This document shows, piece by piece, positions 45,606 to 57,300 of a stretch of DNA of 64,000 bases. The notes under the pieces were generated by a model that searched no databases, had not been told where the DNA came from, and worked only from the letters and a program-made list of their open reading frames with translations. Source of the stretch: Lumbricus terrestris. Taxonomy: Eukaryota; Annelida; Clitellata; Crassiclitellata; Lumbricidae. The DNA is taken from positions 4,197,618-4,261,617 of the forward strand of contig OX457047.1 of assembly GCA_949752735.1 (NCBI GenBank), in the 5' to 3' direction. The position numbers and the translations under genes are program-made. Every line of letters begins with the position of its first letter. The first letter of the stretch is position 1.

Positions 45606-48556
45606 ATAATGGATAAGTTTTAGGCCTAATAGAAAAAACCTGAACAAACCAATTCCAATCTAAAGTTCGGATCAGAGAAAAGGTAGACCTACACTGTTAT
45701 AATCTTTTATGTGAGAATTGTTGAGGGGTTTCAACCCCCAGTCCTTCTTTGAACCCCATAAATTATAGTAAAGTCTGTTTTTCACACCCCAATTCCAGGT
45801 GGATAATTGTCAAACCCCAGTTATTTTATCCACATTTCTCAGAGTGTATAATGATGTGTGTGTGTGTGTGTGTGTGTGTCGTGCATCTGTGGTAGTACAT
45901 GTGAATCGGGGGCGCGCAAATATACATGTAGGCTACGCATGCGCTCTGGGATCGACAGCCTTATGATTCAGCCGTTTGCCGCTAATTGTACCCCATCCAC
46001 AGATTGGTATAGATCAAAGGTTAGAAGGTCGCATCCCGGAATTGCAAGTATAATGCATAGCCCAGTTTCAGCCTGTTCATGGAATGTTGGAAGACAGCGA
46101 AAACTACTGCAGACACACTCGTCGAAAAACATTAGCCCGACACCATAATTATTATTTCATATTAAATAGATTAAACGCGTTAAAACCCCGACACCCGTTT
46201 TAGGGTCTACGCATCCACTATAGAATTTCCATCTCTATAATTCAGCACAATAGACTAATCGATCAGGCCCTGAGTTGTAAGATGGTTATTGATTAGCGTC
46301 GCTCTCCTACTTTTTCAAGATTTGGACTGGCGCTACCAAAGGAAGAATGATAACCTGTTATATAGCACATATTTGCACTTGCCCTAAACGTCTCCATATA
46401 TCAGGAAATAGCTGTCAGGCGACAAGATAGTAAATTGTTTCAAAGATAGACAAAATAATGGAACTACACCGTGTCTGAAAAAACCTGTCCAAAATTGTTT
46501 TTGCAGAACTTTATAAAATTTCCACCAATCTTAATAACTTTTGGTAGGTAGACGGCAAAGTGACGGAAATTTTATGCTATATATAATTTTTCCACCTCAC
46601 ATGACTTGTATCACCGCAGTACCTTGCTAAACACAGATTTACCAATTACGTTACAGTTTTCTGACGCCTGATTTTAAGAGCGTTGAAGCTTTTTGTACAT
46701 GACATTGAAAATAGGCTACTTCGTACAGCGATCCGATTCAACTCACAGATTAGCATTTTCCCCATGGGCCGTATCGTCCTAACAGTGTCAAACTCTCGAA
46801 TAAGGACGAAAGAAATTACATTTCTCGAATACTTCAAAGATGCTCGACCCTTTGCCCCTCTATCTGGCTTCCACCTATTTGATTGAATCAGTTTGATTTT
46901 CTTTATCATTTCTTGTTTGTAACTGGTTGCGGTATATCAGCAAGAACTCAATAAAACGAATATATTATCATCATCATAATTACAATGCATTTTTCAAATG
47001 GTAACTATAATATACGCAACATCTATGGATGGATCCGGATTTGACGAGGGCCCATGACAACATATTCCGTTGCGGCCTGAAAAAATTTGTTTGGCATATT
47101 ACAGTACTTCAAACTGATTGGCGCATTTGCTAAAAATGACAAACTGGACGTTACTAGTGTTTGACGCAAAACACCATTTTACATTTTCAGCTTAATGCTA
47201 TAATAATTTTGAATCGGTAGAATCATACACAATCTTTCTGAGGGTAGGGCTAGATAAAGAGTTTAACGATATCCTGTTGCAACAAATAACATCTGACTTC
47301 AATTTACCTTTGAATGCGCTGCTGGTGGTACTCTTGAGTTGTACTCAGTACTCATGTCTCAACTCTGAACAAAAGCGGAGGGCAAAGAAAGTCATCATTG
47401 ATACAACAAACAATTCACGACGTACATGACAGATTCCAAACTGATTGAAAAATCCCTTCACTACGAGGGTTGTAGTCGGAGTGGGGCAAAAACAATTATT
47501 TAACTATTTTATACACCTTAGTCACAGTTTCAAAACTTTTCATCTGAAACCCTGCAGCTAGACAGGACGCCATTTAGGCCACCTCGCCTCTGCGGGGGGG
47601 GGGGGTGCTCGGTTGTGAGCCAGAATTTGAGGGTCAAACAAAATTTTCCAGGCAACACCGATAACGCGCTTCGCAATTATTTACCTAAAACTTCAGAGGG
47701 CCACCAGGAACAGCCCGCCCTCACCATGTCAAAGCACTGGACAGATGGGGTGGATATGGTTTGGGAAAGGACGAACCAAACTATCCTGGGAAACGCTGAC
47801 TGCCACACATGGGTAGAGCTTTTAATCAGATCTGTTTTGAAATATGCCGAGCTAGCCAGAGATGAGCAGTTCTACTCTTAAGATTCATTGGAAGTGGGAA
47901 GAAGGTGTCGCAGTAACAAATGGCATTGTCATATTGAATCATCTTGTCTTACGCGTGTAGCCTAGCTTGTCAGTGTTGCTCTTATCTAAATACAACGATG
48001 GCCAGTGACCATTGCAATTATACTGTTAGCCGATCAAATTTGTGTTAAGCCAGCAAAGTCAGTAGGCCTAGTAACTAATTAAGCTTGTTGTAGGTCTGTA
48101 ATTATGATTAAAGATTGCCAGTTGAGCATGCATGGTTGCCCAAATTGAGAAAGCGGTTGATATTTGCCCTCTTTAGGATAGGCTAGCAGCTATCGGCGGT
48201 ATCAAATTCCCTATCGATCCCCTAGTAAGCTCATTCATCTAACAATGCCTGCAGCTTGCCCTGATCGCTATTTGAGCAGTTTAACAACGCAATTTCACTT
48301 TACGCTTTGTAAAATAATTTTTATACAAATCCTTTCCGAAACAAGCGTAAACTAACGTTTTTGACTGAACGCAACCAGAAAAGGGGCAGCAAAAATGATC
48401 AAATAATTCCGTGATTCGCTAGATCACAAGGTCAAGATCGAAGGTCGGTCTCGGTGGCCAATAGGACTCTCAGAAAGCGGGGTCGGAGGCGTGGTTTGAA
48501 TAATTATTATGGTCGCTAAGATGACGCGTCTGATATTTGGCCAAAACTCGTGTCAT
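45606..48556. other. unassigned DNA
   Basis: Holds a (GT)n run at 45855-45880. Open but unrecognised stretches lie at 45895-46148 (long open readings on both strands), 46646-46909 and 47615-47881. None has an identifiable domain or clear splice pairing. The region may include intron or undetected exons. Confidence 0.4.
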
Positions 48557-49543
48557 TTAACCCTCGGGCTACCAAGGGGGGGGGGTGGTTGCCACCCCCC
48601 CCTAGGTTTTTCGCAAATTTTTCTCGTTCCGTCTGGAATAAAATTTTGAAAAAATTGGTAGCTGTAGAGGGTTCATTGGGACACATTTTGAGCTAAAACT
48701 TTTTATGATGCCCCCTACCGTTCAAAAGTTACACCCGATATACCCAAGGTACCAGGGGGGGGTGGATACCACCCCCCCCCTAGAATATCGTCTGTAACTT
48801 TTCCGCCCCTTAATATTAAGAGACACAAATTATACCATTCTATAGAGGGAATGTGGGGCTACATTTCCATGCTCATTGAGTTGTCTTTTGACAACCGGAA
48901 GTGCTCAAAATAAATTAAAATATATATAAAGGTGTTTTATTTTCATAAAAATGTCATGTTTTTTCTATTATAACTTATCCATAATTTATTTTTTAATATA
49001 AATAAATTATGCCATTCTGTAGAGGGCATTTAGGGCTATTTTTTAATACTAAATAATTTAAAATTTGATGACCGGAAGTGCTGAAAATAAATTAAAATGT
49101 ATAAAAATGTTGGGTTTTTTGCAACGCGAACCGATATGTGTGCGTAAACGTTTTTCAGCGGTTAAAACATGTTTTTTTGTTTTGATTTAACATAAAACAG
49201 AATTATTACTAGTTTTTATATTTGTATATTGGACTTTATTATATGTAAACTACTTTTTATATATAAATCATGTATAAAACACACAGAATCTAATATATTC
49301 CCTATGCGAAAGCATACATTTTGTGGAATCGACGGGTACCCATGGTAAAAAATTCATAATTTCGAGGTGCCTTCATATTTTCTAAACCTAAATATACCAT
49401 TTTGTGCAGAAATGAATGCTGAATCGAATGGTGTATTACAAGTTATGATATCTCAAACCAAACCCAAAATCCAGGGGGGGGGTGGTAACCACCCCCCCTT
49501 GGTAGTCAGTGTTACAAAAAAAGCTTGGTAGCCTGAGGGTTAA
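48557..49543. mobile_element. complete TTAA-flanked non-autonomous element (family 2)
   Basis: TTAA at 48557-48560 and 49540-49543. TIR TTAACCCTCGGGCTACCAAG against the complement TTAACCCTCAGGCTACCAAG (one difference). It carries three poly-G hairpins of the form GGGGGGTGGTNNCCACCCCC (near 48580, 48760 and 49475). The 987-bp interior has no long reading frame. It is the reference for the partial copies at 40.8, 43.0 and 45.2 kb and shares internal blocks with 5206-5815. Confidence 0.9.
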
Positions 49544-50512
49544 ACAAGTTTCACAGTTTTCCAGGACCATCCAATAGCATATTGGAGGTATAATTTATTA
49601 AGTGGTATACACGGCTACAGGAAATAGGCCGGTTGGCGTATGAAAACTCGGCCTATCATGGCGAATTTTAACCTTGAAAACATGCTCAGTGAGCCATGGT
49701 TTCAAAGCAAATCTTGACACCACATGCATTAAAAGTCAGTTTTCTTTGACTAAATGTTTGAATTAAAAAGTTCTGATTGGAGATATTGAAAGTAGACATA
49801 TTTCTGAAAAAAATATATACACCATAAAACAATTTTCCATATTTTTGACCCCTCTCGCATGTTTTGCCTTCTAACTCTCTATCTAGATCCCGACAAACGA
49901 CGGGAAAGGAAGGCTTTCATCACATTTCAGTTGCTTAACTTTGACGTTTCACGTAGTCATGATATAATAGCCCGTCTACAGTTGAAATGTGTAGTAATGT
50001 GTAGAAATGCAGTACAGTGAAAACAGAATCTACAGCTTACGAAATACGGCGGTGATATGGCATCGGTATGACATCAGCGAAGAATGTGTGTGTGTGTGTG
50101 TGTGTGTGTGTGTTCGTGTGTGTGTAATCATAATTATTAGGTTATAATGTATTAAATGGAAATTACCGATTGAATAATTATTCATTGATTAGTTGGCTTT
50201 TTGACATTGTACATGTAATTTTATCCACATATTAATTTTTAACGTTAAGGAGGATTCAGAGTTTAACGAACGAAAGGAACAGAGGTTGTTGACGTTGGTA
50301 ATTTTTTGGCCAGTTAAAAAAACCTAGTCAAGTTTTTAACTGTAACGATGAAGATTTATTCCGCGATATTATGGTAGGCCAAAGCATAAATCGACGCTAA
50401 CTGTGCAAAATGATTGCACACCTCTTTTTAGATGAAAATGTGGCCTATAAGATACTGCAGAGCGTAATTTTAGTTGGCCTAATCAATAGGCCCATTATAC
50501 GGTCTCTTTCAG
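49544..50512. other. unassigned DNA with a (GT)n run
   Basis: (GT)n at 50087-50125. CTAAAAAGAGGTGTGCAATC (minus) at about 50415. No exon or other repeat recognised. Confidence 0.5.
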
Positions 50513-50622
50513 GACCACCTAAGCGGTCCTTTTAGGGCCACCCAAGCGGTCCTTTTAGGGCCACCCAAGCGGTCCTTTCAGGGCCACCTAAGCGGTCCTT
50601 TTCAGGGTCACCTAAAATTATG
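50513..50622. repeat. 24-bp tandem repeat, about four units
   Basis: AGCGGTCCTTTTAGGGCCAC followed by CCAA or CTAA, repeated with small changes. Confidence 0.9.
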
Positions 50623-52405
50623 CAAGAATGCGATACAACATATTACGTCATATGAAACACTACACTCTTGGTTTACATTGTCTGCGTCTAAGTCAGAGGA
50701 GCCAATGTCAACGCCTCATTTCTGCCTCCTCTCGATAGAATAGATGTGGGCGATACCTATTATCTTCCTATTCACTTCGCCACTGCGTGTTATCTTCACA
50801 TAATAATATTATGATGTAGGTCTATATTGGCGAAAACCGGTAAAAAATAATTCCACATATTCTCTCGTTTAAAATTTGCTCTTAATGAATATAATTTAAA
50901 TATCATCAGCATACAACAACTTGTCATTTGCACCTTTTCGGAATATCTGTTTAAATGATAATAAGATATGGTAATTGCCGTCGAAGAATAAACACTTTGT
51001 CTGCATATAGATAACATGGCATTATTTACAGCGCCGGTTACAGGTGAAAAATTTTTAAAATGTTTTTTAGTCATCGGAATAAAATATTTTTTTTATTTAT
51101 AGGATCATTATTATCTCCCGGAGATAACTATTGTTAATTTACGTTGTTTCTGCTAACTAACCCGTTGGGAGCCACAATTGATGCGAGAGAAATGATGGGG
51201 AGGAAACTGCATGAAAGAAATCGAAATGCTTTTAAATATTTTTTCTAGTGTTTGTAGGAAATATCTATATCTGTTTCAACCGTCTTTGACTTTTCTGCAT
51301 TCATTACAATTAATTGTGTTATTATTATAATTATCGTCATCATTTAAACACCTGCAGAAAGGTTCTCCTTTGGATATAAATAAGGTCTCCTTTCTTTGTT
51401 AAGTGCAGTTTGCTTGTGATTGCCACGTCGATACGAAAGCTTTCAATGATAAAAATTTAATTATGTACCGTAGAAGTGATGAGTAAGGAAGTTGCCCTTG
51501 CCAAATACAGTTATTTGTAGCTAGCAATTTTGTAACAGCTTTTCAAGGATTAGCCATTGCAATTAATCGACCTTAGGCTAAAACCACAAATACACGATTG
51601 ATTTTTCCTGGCATGATATGCAAGTAGAGTCGTTTACAGCATAACACAAAATAACAATGGTTTTAAGTGGTTCCGAAGAAGTGTTAGAACCACAGCAAAA
51701 GTTGAAGAGACAATTTATCCCACAACTACGATATAATTATATAGATTCTGGGCCTTGCTCCAAATTTTACCAAACTTTACCTGGTGATACCTGGTACCAT
51801 ATGCACTAAAACGCACCCATTCTCTAAGCTCTGAGCCGTTCCTACGATTTTTTTAATAATTTTTGAATTCCGTTTAAATTTTGTCTCAATCGGCGTGTTT
51901 ACTCATTATTATCAGAAGTCATTGAGAAATAACTGTTGTACCATTTTGTACTACCTACTTTATATACACTGTTCAGTGCTTTATCTATTCCCTCTCTGCT
52001 TTGGATTCTGGATGGAGATTCGTTTTGGGCGGACGACAACAGTATTTACAGGCCGCTGAGACACACACGACACCATGTGATCAGTCTTTTTCTGACGCCC
52101 TTTTTAAAATCTCAGAAAATATATCATTTTCTCTGCTGAAAAAAACTGATTACCTTTTTGGGCTTTCTCTTGTGACAAAATTGCGCGTTCACAAGAACTG
52201 TCGATTTTCTGAGTGGGATTGTTACACATTTAATTTTTTGTGAATGGTATTTCCATGTATACAACACTTCGTGATTTTTCCTGTCGATTTTTTTTGGCTT
52301 TGGACAACGATATGCACGCTGCGTCTTAGGGATTTTTATAGCATCGATTGACTCCGTTATGAAGGTGTCTGATAAGATATTTTGGTCAGTTGTGTTTTAT
52401 CTTAT
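50623..52405. other. unassigned DNA
   Basis: TAACCCGTTGGGAGCC at 51159 resembles the family-1 TTAA terminus but no partner end is seen. No gene recognised. Confidence 0.45.
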
Positions 52406-53345
52406 TTTCTTAGTGTTCCGTGCCTTGTTCATGGCGTGGTATAGGTGTTCCAAGAGAGCATACTAAGTTATGTAGTGCTGCAACAGATGCAGTTTACTCT
52501 GTCGGGCTTATGTGCTCTGCCATTGATGCCCTTTCTGGCTGTATGGCTTCGAATCGCTTGCTGTTGAATCCATCCAAAACCCAATTCATTTGGCTTGGCG
52601 GACGCAGACAGTTGACTAGTCTAGACATGCATCTTTTGGCTCAGACATTCCCACATATTGCATTCTCTCATACTGTCCGCGATCTTGGAGTGACACTTGA
52701 CCAAGAACTCAGTTTCTCACAGCATGTCAACCTAGTAACGCGAAGCTGCTATTACCAGCTCCGCCAGTTGCGTGTTGTCATGCGGTCCCTATCTCATGAT
52801 GCCGCTGTGGTCCTTGTCCACGCCTTCGTAACTAGCAGAATTGATCATTGCTGCTCACTTCTTGCTGGTGATCCATTTAGTTTAATAGAGCGTCTTGACC
52901 GGGTCATGCGCTCTGCTGCTCGGCTTATTGGTCATGTTCCTAAATTTGCCCCCATTTCTGATTACATGCGTGCATGTTTTGCGCTGGCTTCCAGTTTCGC
53001 AGCGCATCTCGTACAGAGTAGCAGCACTTGTTTGGCGGTGCCTCACTGGTAATGCTCCGTCCTGCTTATCTGACCTCCGTCTCTGACATAGCCTCCCGTC
53101 GAGCTTTACGCTATTCGGCCAATGGGGAGCTGCTGGTACCTCAAACCCGCTCTGCTACCAGACAGCGTCGAGCCTTCTCGGTTGTTGGCCCATCCACATG
53201 GAATGGGCTCCCGGTTGCACTACGCTCGCTGCCTCGAATAATTTGCTTGCTTTCTATAAGTTGCTCAAGACCTATCTTTTTAGCTGTGGCTGGGCTGGAA
53301 GCGCCTCTAAGTAGGCTTCTTGAAGGGGCGCTACACAGGTTTTCG
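52406..53345 (+). mobile_element. L2/CR1-like LINE, 5'-truncated, frameshifted
   Basis: The readings LLLNPSKTQFIWLGGRRQL, VRDLGVTLDQELSFSQHVN, VLVHAFVTSRIDHCCSLLAG and RLDRVMRSAARLIGHVPKF are followed by two frame changes (near 52960 and 53060) into AFSVVGPSTWNGLPVAL and a degenerate GLEAPL end. Tail GAAGGGGCGCTACAC then (GAAT)n. Its closest relative here is the copy at 57.3 kb, not 11.4 kb (shared SQHVNLV.RSCYYQLRQLRV). Confidence 0.9.
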
Positions 53346-53402
53346 GTATGAATGAATGAATGAATGAATGAATGAATGAATGAATGAATGAATGAATGAA
53401 TT
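53346..53402. repeat. (GAAT)n LINE tail
   Basis: Thirteen or so GAAT units directly after the LINE 3' end. Confidence 0.95.
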
Positions 53403-53469
53403 AGTAATGCTAAAACGATTGCAATAACGCGGTGGTATTTGCAGTATAACGTCGCTGTGTGGTAACAAA

Positions 53470-53568
53470 GACCATTAGCGACGTCCTCCTCCTTTATCCA
53501 GGCTTGGGACTGGCACTGGCAGAGTTCAACCAGTGGCGGAATAACGCCACAATGTGTCCTGATTTTAA
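53470..53568 (+). repeat. dispersed SINE-like repeat (copy 2)
   Basis: CAGGCTTGGGACTGGCACTG, then GCAGAGTTCAACCAGTGGCG, matches 29370-29415. It is interrupted at 53573 by the putative LTR. Confidence 0.6.
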
Positions 53569-53572
53569 GTAT

Positions 53573-54690
53573 TGTCGAGATTTTGACTGGACGATGCCCG
53601 TATGACGCGCGCTCTCGCTTTCTGTCCTTCTGTTGTCCGTCTGCGTGTCCGTCTCTTTGTTTGCCTGCCTCTCTTTGTATATTTCGTCCGCGCACGCCTG
53701 CGACTGACTAGCTGGCATGCATCCACGCTTGCCTGTTGCGACTACGCCTTCGCCGTCTGGCCTATCGTCTTTAGGCGATCTGTCTACTTAGGCCGTCTAC
53801 TTAGGCCATAGTCCGTCTACATAGGCTCTGCGTCTACATAGGCTATCTCTCCTGCTGGCATGCGGTCGCCCGCCGATGCTATATATTATATAAGGACGCG
53901 TCTGTGACAGATCTTAACCGACTTTTGGACGGCCAAGAAGCTGACTAATCGTCCGGCACTTGACTCGCGGTAAAACGTGGCTCGAGTGGTGACTGACTGT
54001 GGGGACTCCTGGATGTCGACTTGAGCTACGGTTCGGTCTAGATGTCGGTTTCTCTCACTGTGGGGATTCCTGGATGTCGACCTTAAGTTGCGCAACGGTC
54101 TAGATGTCGGTTTCTCCCACTCGACAGGGACTCTGCACCGACTGCGACGACGGGTGGTGAAGACGCCTGTACGCCGGCCGTGAGCTCCGCTTCGGTTGTG
54201 TGTCGGTTTCTCCCACTAGACAGGGGTGACGACGAGCGGTGGGGACTCCTGTACGCCGGCCTTGAGTCGTGTCGTCGGGGTTCTGCCTCTGACTACTGTT
54301 GACGACTACTGGCGACGACTACTGACGGTCGACTACTGCGACGTCGACTACTGGGGCGTCGACTACTTCGACGGACGTCGGCGACTACCTTCTCGACAGA
54401 CAGGTGGTGCCAGGACGGCTGACTGCGACCGTAGGGAGGACTCTGGGTGGTATAGGGGTTGCTGCAGTCCATATCGAGTCCCATCTCCAATCAGTATTGT
54501 TCTGTTCTGTTCGCCTATTCGTATTTGCCTTGCTATATGTTGTCATTGGAAACCAATAAACGTGTTTAAGCCTAGTCGGCTAGCCTTCAATCTCCAGTTG
54601 AAGCCTTACCCCCGGACAAGACTGACGAGACCGTGACGACAGGGCTGGTGGTTCGGCTCCTGGTATATTTGCCCAGCCTGTTCCGTTACA
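53573..54690 (+). mobile_element. probable solo LTR (1.1 kb)
   Basis: Begins TGTCGAGATTTTGACTGG and ends CCTGTTCCGTTACA (TG...CA), flanked by GTAT on both sides (53569-53572 and 54691-54694). A TATATAAGG box at about 53889 and an AATAAA at 54555 would make a very long R region. GTCTACTTAGGCCGTCTACT-type repeats lie upstream of the TATA box. About 80-bp imperfect repeats (TAGATGTCGGTTTCTC..., GACTCCTG.A..) and GACGACTACTG repeats follow it. GC content is well above the flanks. No primer-binding site or coding region is present, as expected for a solo LTR. The 4-bp duplication is weak evidence. Confidence 0.5.
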
Positions 54691-54694
54691 GTAT

Positions 54695-55245
54695 TATTTG
54701 ATCGCATTTTAAAGGTGTTTGTTGTTTGCAGCAACTGAACGTGTTATGAAAGTGTCCAAATCAATGGACTTCGTCATTATTATTTTTTAATACGTGGTGT
54801 AATTTCAGAACGGAGAGATTGCGTGATAAATTAAATGCACATAATTATCTATTTATTTGTAACCAAACTGAAAAGCGTTTTGAAGGTGTCTAACGACAAC
54901 AAGAAAAAAAAGGGTCGGGGAGGCAGGTACTTTATCGAGAGGATTTAGATTCAGACTTGGAGTGAGACAAGTTTGTTTAAGAGAAAGTTGTGAGAGAAAC
55001 ATTGGAGGGATATGATGGAGGAGTGCAGATAGGGGGATGGCGGTTTTCAAATTTGCGACAACAAACTCGGAGAAGGAATTGCAAGTACTCGTAGATTCTC
55101 ATTTTGAATGGAAACGAGGCTAACAAGTCTACGAGGCTCAGACGTAGACTAACTGACCTTTTATAAACCTTTGTTATAGGACACTAAACAAAAATACATG
55201 TAGACTCTGTAGGCCCTACATACAATTCAAATTCGTTCATTTCAA
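54695..55245. other. unassigned DNA
   Basis: AAAGGTGT motif copies at about 54711 and 54885. No gene recognised. Confidence 0.5.
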
Positions 55246-56163
55246 ATCTAACCCATTTTAGCCCACAGTTCCACTTCTGGAACAAGGGGGATAAAATGTC
55301 ACGGGTTACGTACTTTGAACTTCCCACCCGAAGTAATGGACAGGAAGTGCTTAGCAATAAACAATACATCAATTTTTGGTGAAACTTCATTGAAATTCTT
55401 TGTAATTAATCAATTACAATTTTTTTTACTTTTTACATTAATTATTTCCTGTTACCGTTGGAAATGTGCAAAAGAAGGTAATTATTACAAACTCATTACT
55501 TATTTCAAAGTTTAATTTCATAACTAATTTCAACGGGAAATACTGTATAGAAATTTGTGTAATACATCGAAATTGTGTAAAAACAATTATCCTAAGGAAT
55601 TTAGTAATTTGAACTTTTGTTCCATATGTGGAACTGTGGGAAACAGCAGCAGCATGGCTAATTAAAATTTGTATTTTTGCTTTCTGTACTCTATGCAATG
55701 AAAACGCTCAATAATGTACATACTAACTGCAAGTTATCAATTACGTAAATCGCCATTTGTGGCATGTCCGCCACATACGTATGTATGCATGTATGTATGT
55801 ATGTATGTATGTATGTATGTATGTATGTATGTATGTATGTATGTATGTATGTATGTATGTGTGCATGTATGTATGTTTGTTTTTATGTATGTGCGTTTGT
55901 ATGTATGTATGTATGTATGTATGTATGTATGTATGTATGTATGTATGTATGTATGTATGTATGTATGCATGCATGCATGTATGGATGTATGTATGTATAT
56001 ATTTATGTATGTATGTATGTATGTATGTATGTATGTATGTATGTATGTATGTATGCATGCATGTATGCATGTATGTTTGTTTTTATGTATGTGTGTATGT
56101 ATGTATGTATGTATGCATGTATGTATGTATGTATGTATGTATGTATGCATGTATGTATGTATG

Positions 56164-56194
<31 letters not shown>

Positions 56195-56626
56195 GTGTAT
56201 GTATGTTTGTTTGATGTATGTGTGTATGTATGTATGTATGTATGTGTGTGTATGTATGTATGTATGTATGTATGTATGTATGTATGTATGTATGTATGTA
56301 TGTATGTATGTATGTATGTATGTATGTATGTATGTATGTATGTATGTATGTATGTATGTATGTATGTATGTATGTATGTATGTATGTATGTATGCATGCA
56401 TGCATGCATGCATGCATGCATGCATGTATGGATGTATGTAAGAAATTATCTTACAACAATGTTCAATTCCCACAGTTCCACTTCTGGAACAAACATATTT
56501 TGTGCAAATTTCTATGGAAAAAATATAATTAAATTTCACAGAATATTTTTCCTCTTCATTTTGTCACTAAAGCAATAGTGTAAAAGAAAAAAAATTCGAA
56601 AAAAAAATTCGGGCTAAAATGGGCTA
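55246..56626. mobile_element. possible TTAA-type element (family 6) with a giant (TATG)n interior
   Basis: The left CTAACCCATTTTAGCCCACA and the complement of the right end (CTTAGCCCATTTTAGCCCG) are inverted repeats. A hairpin CAGTTCCACTTCTGGAACA follows the left end (55266) and recurs at 56474; a related TTGTTCCATATGTGGAACTG lies at 55617. The TTAA is degenerate (TCTAA and CTTAG), so the target duplication cannot be confirmed. Confidence 0.45.
55780..56438. repeat. 650-bp (TATG)n array
   Basis: Nearly pure TATG with CATG and TTTG variants. A block containing GTTTGTTTTTATGTATGTG recurs at about 55873 and 56075, showing internal duplication. Long Tyr/Val/Cys/Met or His/Thr/Ile frames are translations of the array. 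Confidence 0.97.
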
Positions 56627-56844
56627 AGTCTAGGCCTACTGACACAATTAGGACCTAAACGACACTAAGAACTCTCGTTTGCATGTGAATGCCAGTGACA
56701 AGTCTTATCGGTTACGGCTTATTTCTATGAAATGCACATGGGGGGGAGTTTGTCCGGGGAAGATAATGTCCTACGCAAAATGGGGTATAAGTTCGGGCGC
56801 TTTTGTCCCAGGTTATGTCCGGTGGGGATAATGTCCGTTCCCCG

Positions 56845-57007
56845 TTGGCCATATACGGCTGTGAGAGTGGGACACTGAGGAAGGAAGACGAGAGACGAAT
56901 AGAAGCGTTCTAGATAAAGTGTCTGAGATTGATCATGAAAGTATCATGGACGGAAAAACGGACAAATGATTGGGCGCTGGAGGCGGCTGGAGTGGAGAGG
57001 AATCTAC
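56845..57007 (+). mobile_element. RTE-like LINE C-terminus, left half (split by TTAA element)
   Basis: The reading YGCESGTLRKEDERRIEAF, then SWTEKRTNDWALEAAGVERN, matches the YGSETWTM...ERRTNEE region at 7320-7440. It continues across the TTAA element at 59004 (LLKTAERE, then MTYFGHIF in a shifted frame). Confidence 0.85.
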
Positions 57008-57169
57008 TTAACCCTTTCGTTACGTCACACAACCCCAGACACCGTACGGGGAAATTCTAGGGGAAATATGACATTATGTCAACAGAGTGAGGATTATATT
57101 ATTTTAGCTAGTCAGTCGAACAATGTTGGAATTAGTGTTTTTTTACCCTTTCAATGAGTTTTTCCTATG

Positions 57170-57300
57170 GTATGTATGTCCGTATGTATGTATGTCCGTA
57201 TGTATGTATGTCCGTATGTCCGTATGTATGTCCGTATGTATGTATGTATGTATGTATGTATGTATGTATGTATGTATGTATGTATGTATGTATGTATGTA
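57170..57300. repeat. (TATG)n array with TCCG variants, left of the LINE
   Basis: TATGTATGTCCG and pure TATG units; the same variant composition occurs right of the LINE at 58520-58925. Confidence 0.95.

Noticed and set aside
45858..46148. 96-residue reading, also open on the minus strand
   Set aside because: Starts in a (GT)n run; no domain, no splice pair that I could defend. Left as unassigned.
47615..47881. 88-residue plus-strand reading
   Set aside because: Composition is protein-like but there is no recognised domain, splice signal or homologous pattern; could be chance.
54226..54636. 136-residue plus-strand reading
   Set aside because: Lies inside the repeat-rich GC-skewed LTR candidate, ends past the AATAAA signal, and has no recognisable domain.
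55714..56578. Long open frames rich in Tyr/Val/Cys/Met or His/Thr/Ile in the TATG/ACAT arrays (also at 5.9-6.9, 22.4, 57.1 and 58.5 kb)
   Set aside because: Pure translations of tetranucleotide arrays, open in several frames on both strands; no evidence of genes.
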